Shown here: positions 9,648-18,437 of the stretch, in pieces
Layout: each line of letters begins with the position of its first letter
Position numbering within the stretch: the stretch's first letter is position 1
Origin: Sva-07 sp963710625
GTDB taxonomy: Bacteria; Actinomycetota; Acidimicrobiia; Acidimicrobiales; Ilumatobacteraceae
Direction: 5' to 3'
NCBI GenBank assembly: GCA_963710625.1
Contig: CAVQBG010000016.1
Span: forward strand, 1-64,000
DNA: 64,000 nt
The notes under the pieces: model-generated
What the model saw: only the letters and a program-made list of their open reading frames with translations
What the model was told of the DNA's origin: nothing
The model's database searches: none
Translations under genes and position numbers: made by a program

Positions 9648-10043
9648 CAGGGCGATGGGTTCGCGATCTACGGCTCGATCGAGCCCGATGGCAGCCCGCT
9701 CGAACCGCTCGACGACTACAACGGTCACACCGGACGCGATGGCGTGTACCACGACAACGGCACCACCAGGTACCCGTACATCAATGGTGGCCTGGTCGGC
9801 GTCGTCGAGGTCTCCGACCACGTCGAACCGCAACCGGTCACCCACGCGTTCCGACCCGCAGGCGAGCCGCTGCCCGGCGCAACCATCACCGGATTCGAGG
9901 ACCTCGGGAACGGCTCCTACCGTCTGGAGTACACCATCGACGATGCGGTTGGCTCAGTGGACGACACCGTCACCGAGACCACCGTGAGCTTCGAATTCGC
10001 CAGCCCGTCAGGCGACGTCACCACCGAGACGTGCACCCGCTGA
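9648..10043 (+). pseudogene. C-terminal fragment of a YHYH-domain protein
   Basis: The frame reads GDGFAIYGSIEPDG...GHTGRDGVYHDNGTTRYPYINGGLVG and runs on to a normal stop. This is the C-terminal third of a YHYH-family secreted protein, where DGFxIYG precedes GYHYHGT and YPYINGG. The diagnostic YHYH has become YHDN, and everything before DGF is missing. It is replaced by the palindromic repeat that ends just upstream, so the first available ATG lies inside the repeat. I read this as a truncated, decaying remnant rather than a functional 155-residue gene. Confidence 0.72.
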
Positions 10044-10179
10044 GAAGCGGTCCGGTGGAAACGTCGGGTGATCTGGAGCGGGGTGGCGCCCGAAGAAGTG
10101 CCGTTCGCGAGCGCGTTTGACTACCGCAATCTCCAAGAACGAGATCGGGCCGATCCTGAGTGGGGCACGCAGGATTCGG

Positions 10180-11145
10180 TCATTTGAAGAGCGCCGAGGC
10201 GCCTGGCACCCTCTTGTCGACGACCGCAGCGACGGCGTCGAATGAGAGCCGTGCCACCTCGACCGGCGTGCCGACGGCAGCGAGTCGCTCCTCGAGCCAG
10301 GTGCGCTGCTCGAGGACGATTGTCCGATCGCCGCAGAGCATTGCCGCAGCGCCGGCAGCAACGATGTCGTCGAGGTCGGCGGTGAACTGTGCGAGCCACG
10401 TCGCCGAGCGCACACGGTCTGCGAAGTCGCCCGTTCCCAGCCACGACAGGGCGTCGCGCACGACCTGCACGCGCTGGAAATCGAGGTGCGCCCAGTCCGC
10501 GTCCATGTTGACGGCGAGCGGTTCGCCCCAGAGCACCTCGTCGAGTACCAACGGCTCGGTCAGGTCACCGGGTTGTCCGTGGGCGCCGATCGAGCGCGCC
10601 CGAGAACCCGACGAGTCGAACGCCCGACCCCCACAGATGACGCTGTAGCCGGCCTGGCGTGCCGCACGGACGGTACGAGCAGCGCCGGTGAGATTGGTCG
10701 CCAGCGTGACGCTCACCCCCACGACGTCGGCAGCGATGTCGGCAAGGTAGTAGCGGAGCTTCCCCGCCGGCATCGCACTTCCGAGATGGATCACGCGCCA
10801 CCCGTCGGCAGTCATCAGTTCGGTGGCCATCCTCGTCGGCAACGAGTGCAACTCTCCCTCCGCGCACACCATCACCACCGTTCCCACATGCTCCCGCGCC
10901 TCGAGCCCCACGGCCAGCGACGACAACACCGACTCCGTGACGAACGTCGCCGAGTGCTCCTCCGCAACAGTGCACTCGCCGCGCAGCCAGCGCTCACCGA
11001 CATCGCGCTGCGACGGCGCCAGCAATTGAGTGACGACGCGGAGGCACGACTCGTCACGGCCCGCAAAACCCGTGGCGAGCTCCGCCGCGCCGGCGCGATC
11101 GCCTCGCAGTGCTGCGGCGGTGTATTCGTCGAGCAATACGCTCAT
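10180..11145 (-). CDS. Cobalamin (B12)-binding domain protein, CarH/methionine-synthase type, without a DNA-binding domain
   Basis: This is 321 residues. The N-terminal helical cap (about 1-80) carries the G-x-RW...GE...V..EH pattern (Trp53, Glu62-His64) seen in CarH/LitR light sensors. It is followed by a Rossmann-type B12-binding domain with His100 in EGELHSLPTRM, the candidate lower cobalt ligand, and GVSVTLATN and CGGRAF loops. The last 100 residues are helical and unassigned. The MerR-type helix-turn-helix found in CarH is absent, so it may be a B12 photosensor or a corrinoid carrier acting through a partner. The start was fixed by GAGGAGGGG just upstream of ATG; an in-frame extension of 106 codons further upstream does not look coding. 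Confidence 0.82.
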   Translation of the reverse strand: MSVLLDEYTAAALRGDRAGAAELATGFAGRDESCLRVVTQLLAPSQRDVGERWLRGECTVAEEHSATFVTESVLSSLAVGLEAREHVGTVVMVCAEGELHSLPTRMATELMTADGWRVIHLGSAMPAGKLRYYLADIAADVVGVSVTLATNLTGAARTVRAARQAGYSVICGGRAFDSSGSRARSIGAHGQPGDLTEPLVLDEVLWGEPLAVNMDADWAHLDFQRVQVVRDALSWLGTGDFADRVRSATWLAQFTADLDDIVAAGAAAMLCGDRTIVLEQRTWLEERLAAVGTPVEVARLSFDAVAAVVDKRVPGASALFK

Positions 11146-11664
11146 GGCCCCTCCTCGTGCGGCGCCCACTCGCCGTGACGGCCAGGTTGCCACAAATCGC
11201 GGTCGCGGGTCCGACGCGACCGAACCGGCGCAGGATCCGGCACGGGCGAGCTCCTCGCTTCGCATCTGTCCAGCCGCAACTGCAGCTTCGTCGTTCCGCC
11301 CCGAGAAGGCAACGCTTCTGATCGTTCCATTCACGATCTCAGCTTCGAGACGGCCGGAGAACCCGCTGGGGTCGGCGAACCACACCGTGCCGTCGCCGAT
11401 GGTCTTCTGGAGCAGATCAGTGTCGTGATTGCAGGTGCCGTCGGTGAAGAACTGAGACTGCAACGAGGCCTTGACGGGGGCGTGCCTCGTCGGCTCCTTC
11501 GAACCCAGGGGTACGGACGACGCTTCCGAGTGTGAGCACCGCGATGAACCTCGACCGCGCGATCTGCGATGCCGAGCAGAGGTGAGCCGTCGTCGTGGAC
11601 CTCACGCGAGCGAGGTCGACCGAGCCGGGCCCGCCCGATCGAATCTCGTCCTGACACCGCCTGC
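11146..11664. other. Gene-free stretch between B12-binding and GNAT genes
   Basis: These 519 bases have no ORF with a convincing protein pattern. The minus frame is open in phase with the B12-binding gene but its codon use is unlike it. The stretch may include the B12 gene's leader or promoter and degraded coding sequence. Confidence 0.4.
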
Positions 11665-12759
11665 CTACGAAGCCATCGTGTCGAGCAGAGAGAGCCTCCA
11701 ACCGGAAGGAAAGGCGTCCGTTTCGCCATCTGGCGCGGCCAGGCTGCCCGACGGGGTCAACGGGTAGTAGAGAAACCTTCGTCGCTCGTCGCCGAAAGCC
11801 TCGGGGGCGGTGTGGAAGCCGGCGGTCCGCGCCATCTGCTGGTGCGAGTCGCTCTGCGTCGTGGCCAACATGACGCACTCGGTGTCAGCAGGTGCCCCAA
11901 CGATGCGGAAGAGCTCACAGAGCACCGCATCGTCGTCCGCGGCGTAGTCAGCGATCATCACACGGTGCGGGTGTATCCAGTCCCAGGCCAGCACCACGTA
12001 TCCCCTCAGGCGCGAGTCGCGCCAGTACACGAAGCGGTAGACCCGGTCGGGGTTCCGCAAGCGCCATCGCAAGAAGGCTTCGGTTCGCAAGGCCCGCAAC
12101 GACCCCGAAGCCTGCGACTCCGACAGGGCGCTCATTTCCGGGAAGTCCGCTCTCGAGGTCACCTCGACTTGGCTATTCGCGGAGGACGCGATCCGCCGAC
12201 ACAGCCCGTTCACCGAGACACCCCAGGCGAACGCCGGCGACGACAGACCTCGCTGCCGAAGCGCACGGACCGCACGGCCCTCCGCTCGTCGGAGCAGTGG
12301 GAACCCGGAGACAACTGGTTGGTAGGTCCTCTCGAGTTCGCCCAGTGCCTGGTAGCCGCACACCAGCGACAGCTCCTGGGTAGCCGTTCCACCCGTGAGG
12401 TTCAGAATCGCCTGATATCCGCGCGCTCCAGCTGCGCCCACCATTGCCTGATGCATTCGCAAGAACAAACCCTTGTTTCGGTGATCCGGATGAATGATGA
12501 GGTCGTCCGCGTGTGGCAGCACCTCGTGCTCGCGTCCGGGGCCAAGATTCCAACACGTCCCGTACATGCCGCGGATTGCGACGATCTCATCATCGAGTCG
12601 GACCACAAAGAACAGAGGTGACTCGATGAATGGGTTCTCGTGGTACTTCCACTCGAGGTACCGACGGCACAGACGCCGACCGGCCCCCATGAGCTGGGCG
12701 TCGAGAGCGGCGATCTTGTCGTTGTCGTCCGGTCGGGCCTCGGTGATGATGTAGTCCAT
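11665..12759 (-). CDS. GNAT-family N-acetyltransferase
   Basis: This 364-residue protein has an N-terminal GNAT fold: strand residues IITEARPDDNDKIAALD, then DEIVAIRGMYG and DDLIIHPDHRNKGLFLRMHQ, the acetyl-CoA loop being a variant of R-x-x-G-x-A. The C-terminal half looks like a second GNAT-like domain, as in large two-domain acyltransferases. The substrate is unknown. An ATG preceded by GAGG five bases upstream is preferred to a GTG five codons earlier that lacks a ribosome site. It is divergent from the acyl-AMP ligase/carrier gene, with about 120 bases between them, which suggests a shared control region and possibly a shared pathway (transfer of the activated acyl group). Confidence 0.78.
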   Translation of the reverse strand: MDYIITEARPDDNDKIAALDAQLMGAGRRLCRRYLEWKYHENPFIESPLFFVVRLDDEIVAIRGMYGTCWNLGPGREHEVLPHADDLIIHPDHRNKGLFLRMHQAMVGAAGARGYQAILNLTGGTATQELSLVCGYQALGELERTYQPVVSGFPLLRRAEGRAVRALRQRGLSSPAFAWGVSVNGLCRRIASSANSQVEVTSRADFPEMSALSESQASGSLRALRTEAFLRWRLRNPDRVYRFVYWRDSRLRGYVVLAWDWIHPHRVMIADYAADDDAVLCELFRIVGAPADTECVMLATTQSDSHQQMARTAGFHTAPEAFGDERRRFLYYPLTPSGSLAAPDGETDAFPSGWRLSLLDTMAS

Positions 12760-12877
12760 GCGCGCCTCGTCCACAGGAGCAAGTTGGATGCGAAACTAGG
12801 CTAGCGAGAGCGGAGCATCGTGTATCGATGCTGCGACGCAGCTTGCAGCCAGCGATCGACCGACCAGGTGGCCGCCC

Positions 12878-14731
12878 ATGAGAGAAAAACGAACGATTCC
12901 TGAGCTCCTCCAGGGTCAGGCGACCGAACGCCCAGAGTCCATCGCCGTTGCGGACCTGCACCGCCCTGGCCTCAGCTATCGACGGCTGGACGAGTTGGCT
13001 CGAGGAGCTGCCTCGCAGCTGGCCGGACTCGGCGTTCGGCGTGAGGACCGGGTTGCCATCGTGCTGCCCAACGGCCCTGAGATGGCCACAGCGCTGCTCG
13101 CCGTCACATGCGTCGCAACTGCGGCCCCCCTGAATCCGGGGCTCACACGGTCCGAGTTCGCGTTCTATCTCGACGACCTCGACGCTCGACTCGTGGTCGT
13201 AGCTGACAACGATGCGGGCGAGGGTACCGCAGCGGCCCGCGACCTCGACATACCCGTCGTCAAACTCATTCGCACGCCCGATGCGATGGCCGGCGAATTC
13301 TCGTGGGCTCGGCTCGACGGTGGGGCGCCGTCTCCCTCCAACGTCGCTGTGACTGCTGCTCACGGGGCCCGACCGCACGATGCTGCGCTCGTGCTCCACA
13401 CCTCCGGTACGACCGCCAAGCCCAAGATCGTCCCGCTCTCCCACGAGAACCTGTGTCGCTCGGCGAGCAACGTGGCCGCTTCTCTCCAGCTCGGGCCCGA
13501 AGACCGCTGCATGAACGTCATGCCGCTCTTCCACATCCACGGGCTGGTCGCGGCGCTGTTGGCCTCGGTGACGAGCGGCGCGACAGTCGTGTGCACTCCA
13601 GGATTCGAGGCGCCGAACTTCTTCGAGTGGTTCGAGACGGCCGCTCCCACGTGGTACACGGCGGTGCCCACCATGCACCAGTCCATCCTCGCCCGTTCGG
13701 GGGATGATCAACGTGAGATCGTGCGCCGAAGCCAGCTGAGACTCGTCCGATCCTCGTCGGCTTCCCTGCCCCAATCGGTCCTGAGCGACCTCGAGGAGGC
13801 CTTTGGCGTTCCGGTGATCGAAGCGTACGGCATGACGGAGGCCGCCCACCAGATCGCCTGCAATCCGCTTCCTCCCAAGCCCAGAAAGCCCGGGTCGGTC
13901 GGCCCAGCGGCCGGTCCAGACATCGCGATTGCAGATTCGAACGGTCGGCTGCTTGCCGCGACGGAGATCGGGGAGGTGGTGATTCGGGGCTCGAGCGTCA
14001 CCGACGGGTATGTCGGGATGGACGACCATTCGGCCCACTACTTCGGCGAGGGATGGTTCCGCACCGGCGACCAGGGTTATCTCGACTCGGACGATTATCT
14101 CTTTCTGACGGGACGGCTGAAGGAGATCATCAATCGGGGCGGTGAAACCATCGCTCCGAAGGCGATCGACGAGGAGTTGCTTGGGCATCCACAGGTCAGG
14201 CAGGCCGTGACCTTTGCCGTGCCCGACCGGGAGTTGGGCGAGGAGGTGGCCGCCGCTGTCATCCTCGACGATGGCGCCGAAGTCACCGAAGCAGAACTCC
14301 ATGACTTTCTCCTCGAACGGCTGTCCTGGGCCCGGATGCCGAAGAGAATCTTGTTCCTGGATGAGATACCGATGGGTGCCACGGGGAAGCTACAGCGAAT
14401 CGGCCTTGCCCAGCAGTTGGGACTCGAACACGTACGCAAGCAGGTCGACAGTACGGATGCGCTCGACCGGCCGGCTCCACCCGCCGCCGAGGAGACCATG
14501 GCGCGGCTCACCACGCTCTGGCAGGACGTACTGAAGGATCGGGGAGTCGGGCCGGATGACCCCTTCCTCGACGTCGGCGGCGACTCGATCACCGCGACTT
14601 CGCTGGTCATCCGAGTGGAGCAGGAATTCGCGATCAAGGTTCCCCTCATGGCGTTCTTCGACGCGACGACGATCCGACGTCAGGCTGCCCTCATCGACCA
14701 GCTGATCGCGAATTCAACTCCGGACGAGTAG
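12878..14731 (+). CDS. AMP-dependent acyl/aryl ligase fused to an acyl-carrier (PCP/ACP) domain
   Basis: This is 617 residues. The N-terminal ANL adenylation domain has the phosphate loop TSGTTAKPKIVP (about 170-182), AYGMTEAAHQ, a TGD motif in WFRTGDQGY, GRLKEIINRGGE and the C-terminal lysine region GATGKLQR. A carrier domain follows from about 535 to 612, with Ser570 in DVGGDSITATS as the phosphopantetheine site. The order A-T without condensation domains makes it a stand-alone activating and loading module: it would adenylate a carboxylic acid and load it on its own carrier. The start follows AGGTGG at 7 bases. The divergent GNAT gene is a candidate partner that could transfer the loaded acyl group. 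Confidence 0.88.
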   Translation: MREKRTIPELLQGQATERPESIAVADLHRPGLSYRRLDELARGAASQLAGLGVRREDRVAIVLPNGPEMATALLAVTCVATAAPLNPGLTRSEFAFYLDDLDARLVVVADNDAGEGTAAARDLDIPVVKLIRTPDAMAGEFSWARLDGGAPSPSNVAVTAAHGARPHDAALVLHTSGTTAKPKIVPLSHENLCRSASNVAASLQLGPEDRCMNVMPLFHIHGLVAALLASVTSGATVVCTPGFEAPNFFEWFETAAPTWYTAVPTMHQSILARSGDDQREIVRRSQLRLVRSSSASLPQSVLSDLEEAFGVPVIEAYGMTEAAHQIACNPLPPKPRKPGSVGPAAGPDIAIADSNGRLLAATEIGEVVIRGSSVTDGYVGMDDHSAHYFGEGWFRTGDQGYLDSDDYLFLTGRLKEIINRGGETIAPKAIDEELLGHPQVRQAVTFAVPDRELGEEVAAAVILDDGAEVTEAELHDFLLERLSWARMPKRILFLDEIPMGATGKLQRIGLAQQLGLEHVRKQVDSTDALDRPAPPAAEETMARLTTLWQDVLKDRGVGPDDPFLDVGGDSITATSLVIRVEQEFAIKVPLMAFFDATTIRRQAALIDQLIANSTPDE

Positions 14732-15113
14732 GCCCCGGCCACCGGTCGCACCTCAAGTAGAGGAGCAACAACGATACGACCAAGAAGAACCGCCGGCACG
14801 GGCCGGAGCGGATCATCCGCGCATTGCCGGGGGAGAAGTGCCGCTCTGGAGCGGGGTGGGTGCGCTCGCTGAGCTGTTGTTCGAGCGGACCGCCTGACGT
14901 CAAGCCGACGGACTCCGGCGCTGTGGGTACGTCCCAGTTGCGAACGACCGCATGACGTGGATGACCACCACCGCTCCGCCCGCGAATCCGAGATCTCCCA
15001 CCGAGGCCGAATCCCATGCTTTGGCGCTGCCGTCGGTCGGCGTGGTCGCGATGGTCGAACGTTCTGACGCAGCCGGAAGTCTGCGTCTTGAAGATCGCTG
15101 TACGGCGCGGGGC
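14732..15113. other. Gene-free stretch
   Basis: I see no coding frame or strong hairpin in these 382 bases, which lie between the ligase/carrier gene and the stop of the frameshifted SnoaL-like gene. Confidence 0.4.
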
Positions 15114-15568
15114 TCATTCGGTGCGCGACCGATGCGGGTGCACGGTGTTGATCGCTGGGATGTCCCACGCTTCGCTGATGCGCCCGCCGACGATCCCCAC
15201 ACGACGATCGCGTCGACGTCCAGCGCTGTGCCCCCGAAGCTCACCGTGTTGGTCGCGTACGCCACGACGAACTCGTCGCCGTAGGGGGTGAGTGAATGGG
15301 GCTCGTTGTGGAATCCGGTGTCGTTCTCCCGGTGCAGTCGCTCGAAGAAGTTGCGGAACTCGTCGTAGCCGTGGTGGTCGCCATCGAGTTCGGCGAGCTG
15401 CGGGTTGACGAAGTGGAACACGAAGTCGTGTGCGAACAGCTGCTCGTCGGAGTTGGCGAAGGCGGTCTGGATGAGGACTCCGGCCCGCATCACGAGGTCG
15501 AGATTCTCTTGCTGGACTGATGGATACGGGGTCACCGGGTTCTCGGTGCCCATGGCGTCAGATGGCAT
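15114..15568 (-). pseudogene. Frameshifted SnoaL/NTF2-like protein
   Basis: The frame from ATG 15568 (GAGG six bases upstream) codes for a SnoaL-like small domain: LVMRAGVLIQTAFANSD, HGYDEFRNFFERLH and DAIVVW. Just after VVW the reading leaves frame. Moving to the adjacent frame restores IVGGRISEAWDIPAINTV and a stop at 15116-15114. A one-base loss in what should be a WRIVGG segment explains it. The intact product would be about 150 residues with the usual beta-barrel fold; substrate unknown. A sequencing error is possible, but the neighbouring gene is damaged in the same way. Confidence 0.78.
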
Positions 15569-15581
15569 CGACGACCTCGGT

Positions 15582-15760
15582 TCAGGAAGACGTTCGGTTG
15601 GAGGGATTGTCGCCGCGATTCATCTCCTCGATGATCTCGGCCTCGGAGATGGCTTCTTTCCGTAGATCCGCCAGGCGTCAGCAGCGAGACCGATGCCCCA
15701 TCCGGCGATGACCCAGATCGGCCAGAAGTAGCCGGCACCGGATTCCACGACCCGGCGTTC
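15582..15760 (-). pseudogene. Remnant of a 2TM-domain membrane protein
   Basis: The minus frame reads SGAGYFWPIWVIAGWGIGLA and then WRIYGKKP, the second half of the widespread 2TM domain (GYFWPIW...GWGIG). It then shifts by one base to continue ISEAEIIEEMNRG and a stop. The first transmembrane half is absent; in its place, within about 40 bases, lie the palindromic repeats at 15796-15904. So the fragment is both truncated and frameshifted. Confidence 0.68.
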
Positions 15761-15795
15761 GGGATGCCGCGTCCCTGTCGAATGACCGGTTTGGC

Positions 15796-15904
15796 GATGA
15801 GCGAGTCCACCGTGTGCGGTGGATTCGCTCATCGGTGTGCCGGGATCTGGTGGCGGGCGTCGAACTGATGAGCCAAACCACCGCATGTGGTGGATTCGCT
15901 CATC
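15796..15904. repeat. Two 38-bp palindromes (family 1) with 33-base spacer
   Basis: Palindromes at 15796-15833 and 15867-15904 share the ends GATGAGC and TCGCTCATC and a GGTGGATTCG arm. They are 71 bases apart, with the spacer containing CGGGATCTGG. The same layout, with the second unit broken off, is at 9556-9635. The flank ACCGGT is also shared. No transposase is nearby. Confidence 0.9.
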
Positions 15905-15966
15905 GGAGGGCTGCGGTGCCTGACCGTGGCTGTCTCGCATGAGTGGTACGGACCGTGAAGCGTCGC

Positions 15967-16884
15967 CTACGGGTTGGCCTGGATGAACTGGTGAATGTTG
16001 GTCACCAGGATCTTCGGAGCGTCCTCCTGGCAGAAGTGACCGACCCCGGGGAGCTCGACGACGGGCGCATCCGGCCACAGGGCGCGGAAGTCGGCGATGG
16101 CGCGGGCGGGCGGGATCGCGCGGTCTTCGAGGCCCTCGAGCAGGATCGCCGGCTTCGCGACGAGATCAGGCACGCCGTCGAGACCAGCCAGCACATACGG
16201 CACGATGCGTCCCTCGTAGGCGTCGATCGGGAACTCGTAGGCGCCGATTGCCGATTCCCAGTCGGGGAACGGCGCCGAGTACGCACGGATCCAGGTGTCG
16301 TCGACCGCAGCGCTGTTCTGGAAGCCGATGATCTTCATCACCGACAGGATCGTGGAGCCGGCGTTGCGCAGCACCTGCTCGGTTCGGCCCGTGTCGAGGC
16401 CCTCGCCGATCCAGCGGAACCAGCTGGAGTCCGACACCTGCGGCACGTCGTCGCCGACCTGTCCGTAGCCGGCGATCGTGTTGGCGAAGACGATCCGCTT
16501 CACCCGGGCGGCGTGACGCACCGTGTACTGGGTGGCGATCGGTCCACCCCAGTCCTGTGCCACCAACGTGATGTCGGTCAGACCGAGGTGGTCGAACAGC
16601 GCGGCGAGGTTCTCGGTGTGGGACTGCAGTGTGTACTCGCGGTCCGGCGGGGTTGCCGACTTGCCGAAGCCCATGTGATCGGGCACGACGACGCGGTAGT
16701 GCTCGCTCAACGGACCGATCAGGTTGCGGTACAGGTATCCCCACGTGGGCTCGCCGTGGAGACACACCACGACCTGGCCGTCGCGCGGACCTTCGTCGAC
16801 GTAGTGCTGCACGAAGCCGTGGCCGTCGAAGGTGTGGGGCGCGAAGGGGAACGTTCCGTCGAAGGTGTCGTGCAACTCGATCAT
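15967..16884 (-). CDS. Haloalkane dehalogenase-like alpha/beta hydrolase
   Basis: This is a 305-residue single-domain alpha/beta hydrolase. HGEPTWGYLYR at residue 43 is the oxyanion-hole signature of haloalkane dehalogenases. The nucleophile elbow is VAQDWGGP, with Asp111 followed by Trp112 (a halide-binding Trp in this family), and the catalytic His283 sits in GVGHFCQEDAP. The Asp nucleophile rather than Ser argues for hydrolytic dehalogenation or a related alkyl-enzyme mechanism. The substrate is unknown. ATG 16884 fits the family N-terminus best, though ATG 16899 is possible and neither has a strong ribosome site. Confidence 0.83.
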   Translation of the reverse strand: MIELHDTFDGTFPFAPHTFDGHGFVQHYVDEGPRDGQVVVCLHGEPTWGYLYRNLIGPLSEHYRVVVPDHMGFGKSATPPDREYTLQSHTENLAALFDHLGLTDITLVAQDWGGPIATQYTVRHAARVKRIVFANTIAGYGQVGDDVPQVSDSSWFRWIGEGLDTGRTEQVLRNAGSTILSVMKIIGFQNSAAVDDTWIRAYSAPFPDWESAIGAYEFPIDAYEGRIVPYVLAGLDGVPDLVAKPAILLEGLEDRAIPPARAIADFRALWPDAPVVELPGVGHFCQEDAPKILVTNIHQFIQANP

Positions 16885-17032
16885 CCCCACAGCCTGCATG
16901 GACGGGCGACGGGTCGACGAGTCAGCCCACCGGGAGCGTCCGAGCCGGACACTCGGTGGATCTGGTGTACTCGGCCTCACGGAAGGACATAGTTCTCTGA
17001 ACCCGGCGGTCGCGATCCGTCAAGGTGGAGTC

Positions 17033-17938
17033 GTGGCCGAGACATCGCAGACAGCACGCAAGGTGATCGTCGGGGTCGACGGATCTGCCGGTTCCGCGGT
17101 CGCACTGCAGTGGGCACTCGACCATGCTGACCATCTCGGGGCCATCGAACCCGTGATGGCGTTCGTGAGCGGGCTCTACGCGTACGGATTCGAACCGATC
17201 GAAGATGCCGGTGACCGCGGAGGGCACTATCGCCACGAGGCGATCGACCGCCTCCGAACGTTCCTGCAGGACGCGTGTCCGTCGCTCGTCGACGCTGGCT
17301 CGGTGATCGAGGATCGGGCCGGTGCAGGTCTCGTCGAAGCGGCCAAGGGGGCCGAACTGCTCGTGGTCGGAACGCGTGGATGGGGGTCGCGAGTCGACCT
17401 GTCGCTCGGATCCGTCGGCGCCTACTGCGCACGACACTCGGTCGTGCCGGTCGCGTTGATTCCGCCGGTGAGCCCAGCGGTCCATGACCATCTCCAGGTC
17501 GTCGTCGGGTTCGACGGATCGCAGCACGCCCGCACCGCGCTGGCCTGGGCGCTCACGCACGTCCGTCGATCGGCACAGGTCACCGCGGTTCGTGCGTACA
17601 CGAGTGCATCGGTCGTCGGTGATCCGCTGTCGCCGGCGCCGGAGACCTCGGAGGCCAGCGCTCTCCGGGAGCTCGAACACGGGGTGGCCGCGGTGCTCGC
17701 TGATCTCCCTGCGTATCCATCAGTGGAGTTGCTCGTCGTTCCCGGAGATGCCCGCAAGGCGCTCCGCACGGCGGGAGCCGACGCCGACGTGCTCGTCGTC
17801 GGCTCGCGTGGGCACGGTGTCCTGGACCAGCTGCTGCTCGGATCGGTGGCCGCAGCGCTCGTTCATCACCCGACGATCCCCACCATCGTCGTCCCTCACC
17901 ATGGGTTGCGGGCGGAAGTCGGTACGGCTTCGGAATAA
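17033..17938 (+). CDS. Tandem universal stress protein (two UspA domains)
   Basis: This 301-residue cytoplasmic protein is made of two UspA domains (about 8-145 and 155-295). Each ends in the ATP-binding pattern: VVGTRGWGSRVDLSLGSV in the first, VVGSRGHGVLDQLLLGSV in the second. Both begin with an Asp-containing strand (VIVGVDGSAGS, VVVGFDGSQHA). Such tandem UspA proteins bind ATP and are induced by stress or stasis in actinobacteria. GTG is preceded directly by AAGGTGGAG. It is divergent from the dehalogenase-like gene. Confidence 0.9.
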   Translation: MAETSQTARKVIVGVDGSAGSAVALQWALDHADHLGAIEPVMAFVSGLYAYGFEPIEDAGDRGGHYRHEAIDRLRTFLQDACPSLVDAGSVIEDRAGAGLVEAAKGAELLVVGTRGWGSRVDLSLGSVGAYCARHSVVPVALIPPVSPAVHDHLQVVVGFDGSQHARTALAWALTHVRRSAQVTAVRAYTSASVVGDPLSPAPETSEASALRELEHGVAAVLADLPAYPSVELLVVPGDARKALRTAGADADVLVVGSRGHGVLDQLLLGSVAAALVHHPTIPTIVVPHHGLRAEVGTASE

Positions 17939-17970
17939 ATAAGACTAAAGAGGGTTAAACGGAGGGTCAC
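17934..17970 (+). promoter_or_regulatory. A/T-rich promoter-like stretch before the carotenoid genes
   Basis: The short run after the universal stress protein stop (gaataaataagactaaag and agggttaaac) is strikingly A/T-rich for this genome. It sits 20-50 bases upstream of the first small membrane gene of the retinal cluster. I cannot assign exact -35/-10 boxes; it is the most likely promoter of that cluster. Confidence 0.4.
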
Positions 17971-17987
17971 CAACTGAAAGGACCCCC

Positions 17988-18215
17988 GTGAAACGCCTCC
18001 CCGTCCCCCTCCGCCTGAAGTTGCCGTTCCTCGTCGCCGGCTTCTTCTCGTTCCTCTTCTCGGTCTGGTTGTACTTCGTCCAGGGCGAGACCACAGCCGG
18101 CATCTTCGTCGGACTCTGGGTCCCGTCGATCCACTCGCTGGGCACGCTGATGCTCGCGCCCGTGGACGTGCCGGCGGCCGCAACCGACGACCGACGTGAG
18201 CGGGTGATGTCATGA
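17988..18215 (+). CDS. Small two-TM membrane protein of the carotenoid cluster
   Basis: This 75-residue protein has two hydrophobic helices (about 10-32 and 36-56). It starts at GTG with AAAGGA six bases upstream. I do not recognise a family. Its last codons overlap the start of the next small gene (ATGAG), so the two are coupled and probably form a complex. They lie directly upstream of lycopene cyclase, so membrane support for carotenoid or retinal chemistry is possible but unproven. Confidence 0.68.
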   Translation: MKRLPVPLRLKLPFLVAGFFSFLFSVWLYFVQGETTAGIFVGLWVPSIHSLGTLMLAPVDVPAAATDDRRERVMS

Positions 18216-18409
18216 GCATCGCCATCTTCGTCATCGGCGTCCTGGTGTTCCTGGTCACGGTGTACGGCACCGTCGTCGCCGGCGGCCTGCTCCTCACGAG
18301 CCGTCAACTCGAGGTGCAGCCCGAACTGATCCCCGACGACGAACCCGTCGTTGCGGACGAGAGCACCGCCGACCGGGCTCGCCACCTGATCACCACGACG
18401 ACCTACTGA
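18212..18409 (+). CDS. Small single-TM membrane protein of the carotenoid cluster
   Basis: This 65-residue protein has one N-terminal helix (about 3-27) and an acidic soluble tail. It overlaps the preceding small membrane gene by 4 bases and ends 28 bases before lycopene cyclase. The function is unknown. Confidence 0.66.
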   Translation: MSIAIFVIGVLVFLVTVYGTVVAGGLLLTSRQLEVQPELIPDDEPVVADESTADRARHLITTTTY

Positions 18410-18437
18410 CCGCCATGTCGCCCCGCTCGGAATCGCG

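Noticed and set aside
11146..11463. A longer B12-binding protein starting at 11463
   Set aside because: The extra 106 residues have poor codon bias and no similarity, while a very strong ribosome site precedes the ATG at 11145.
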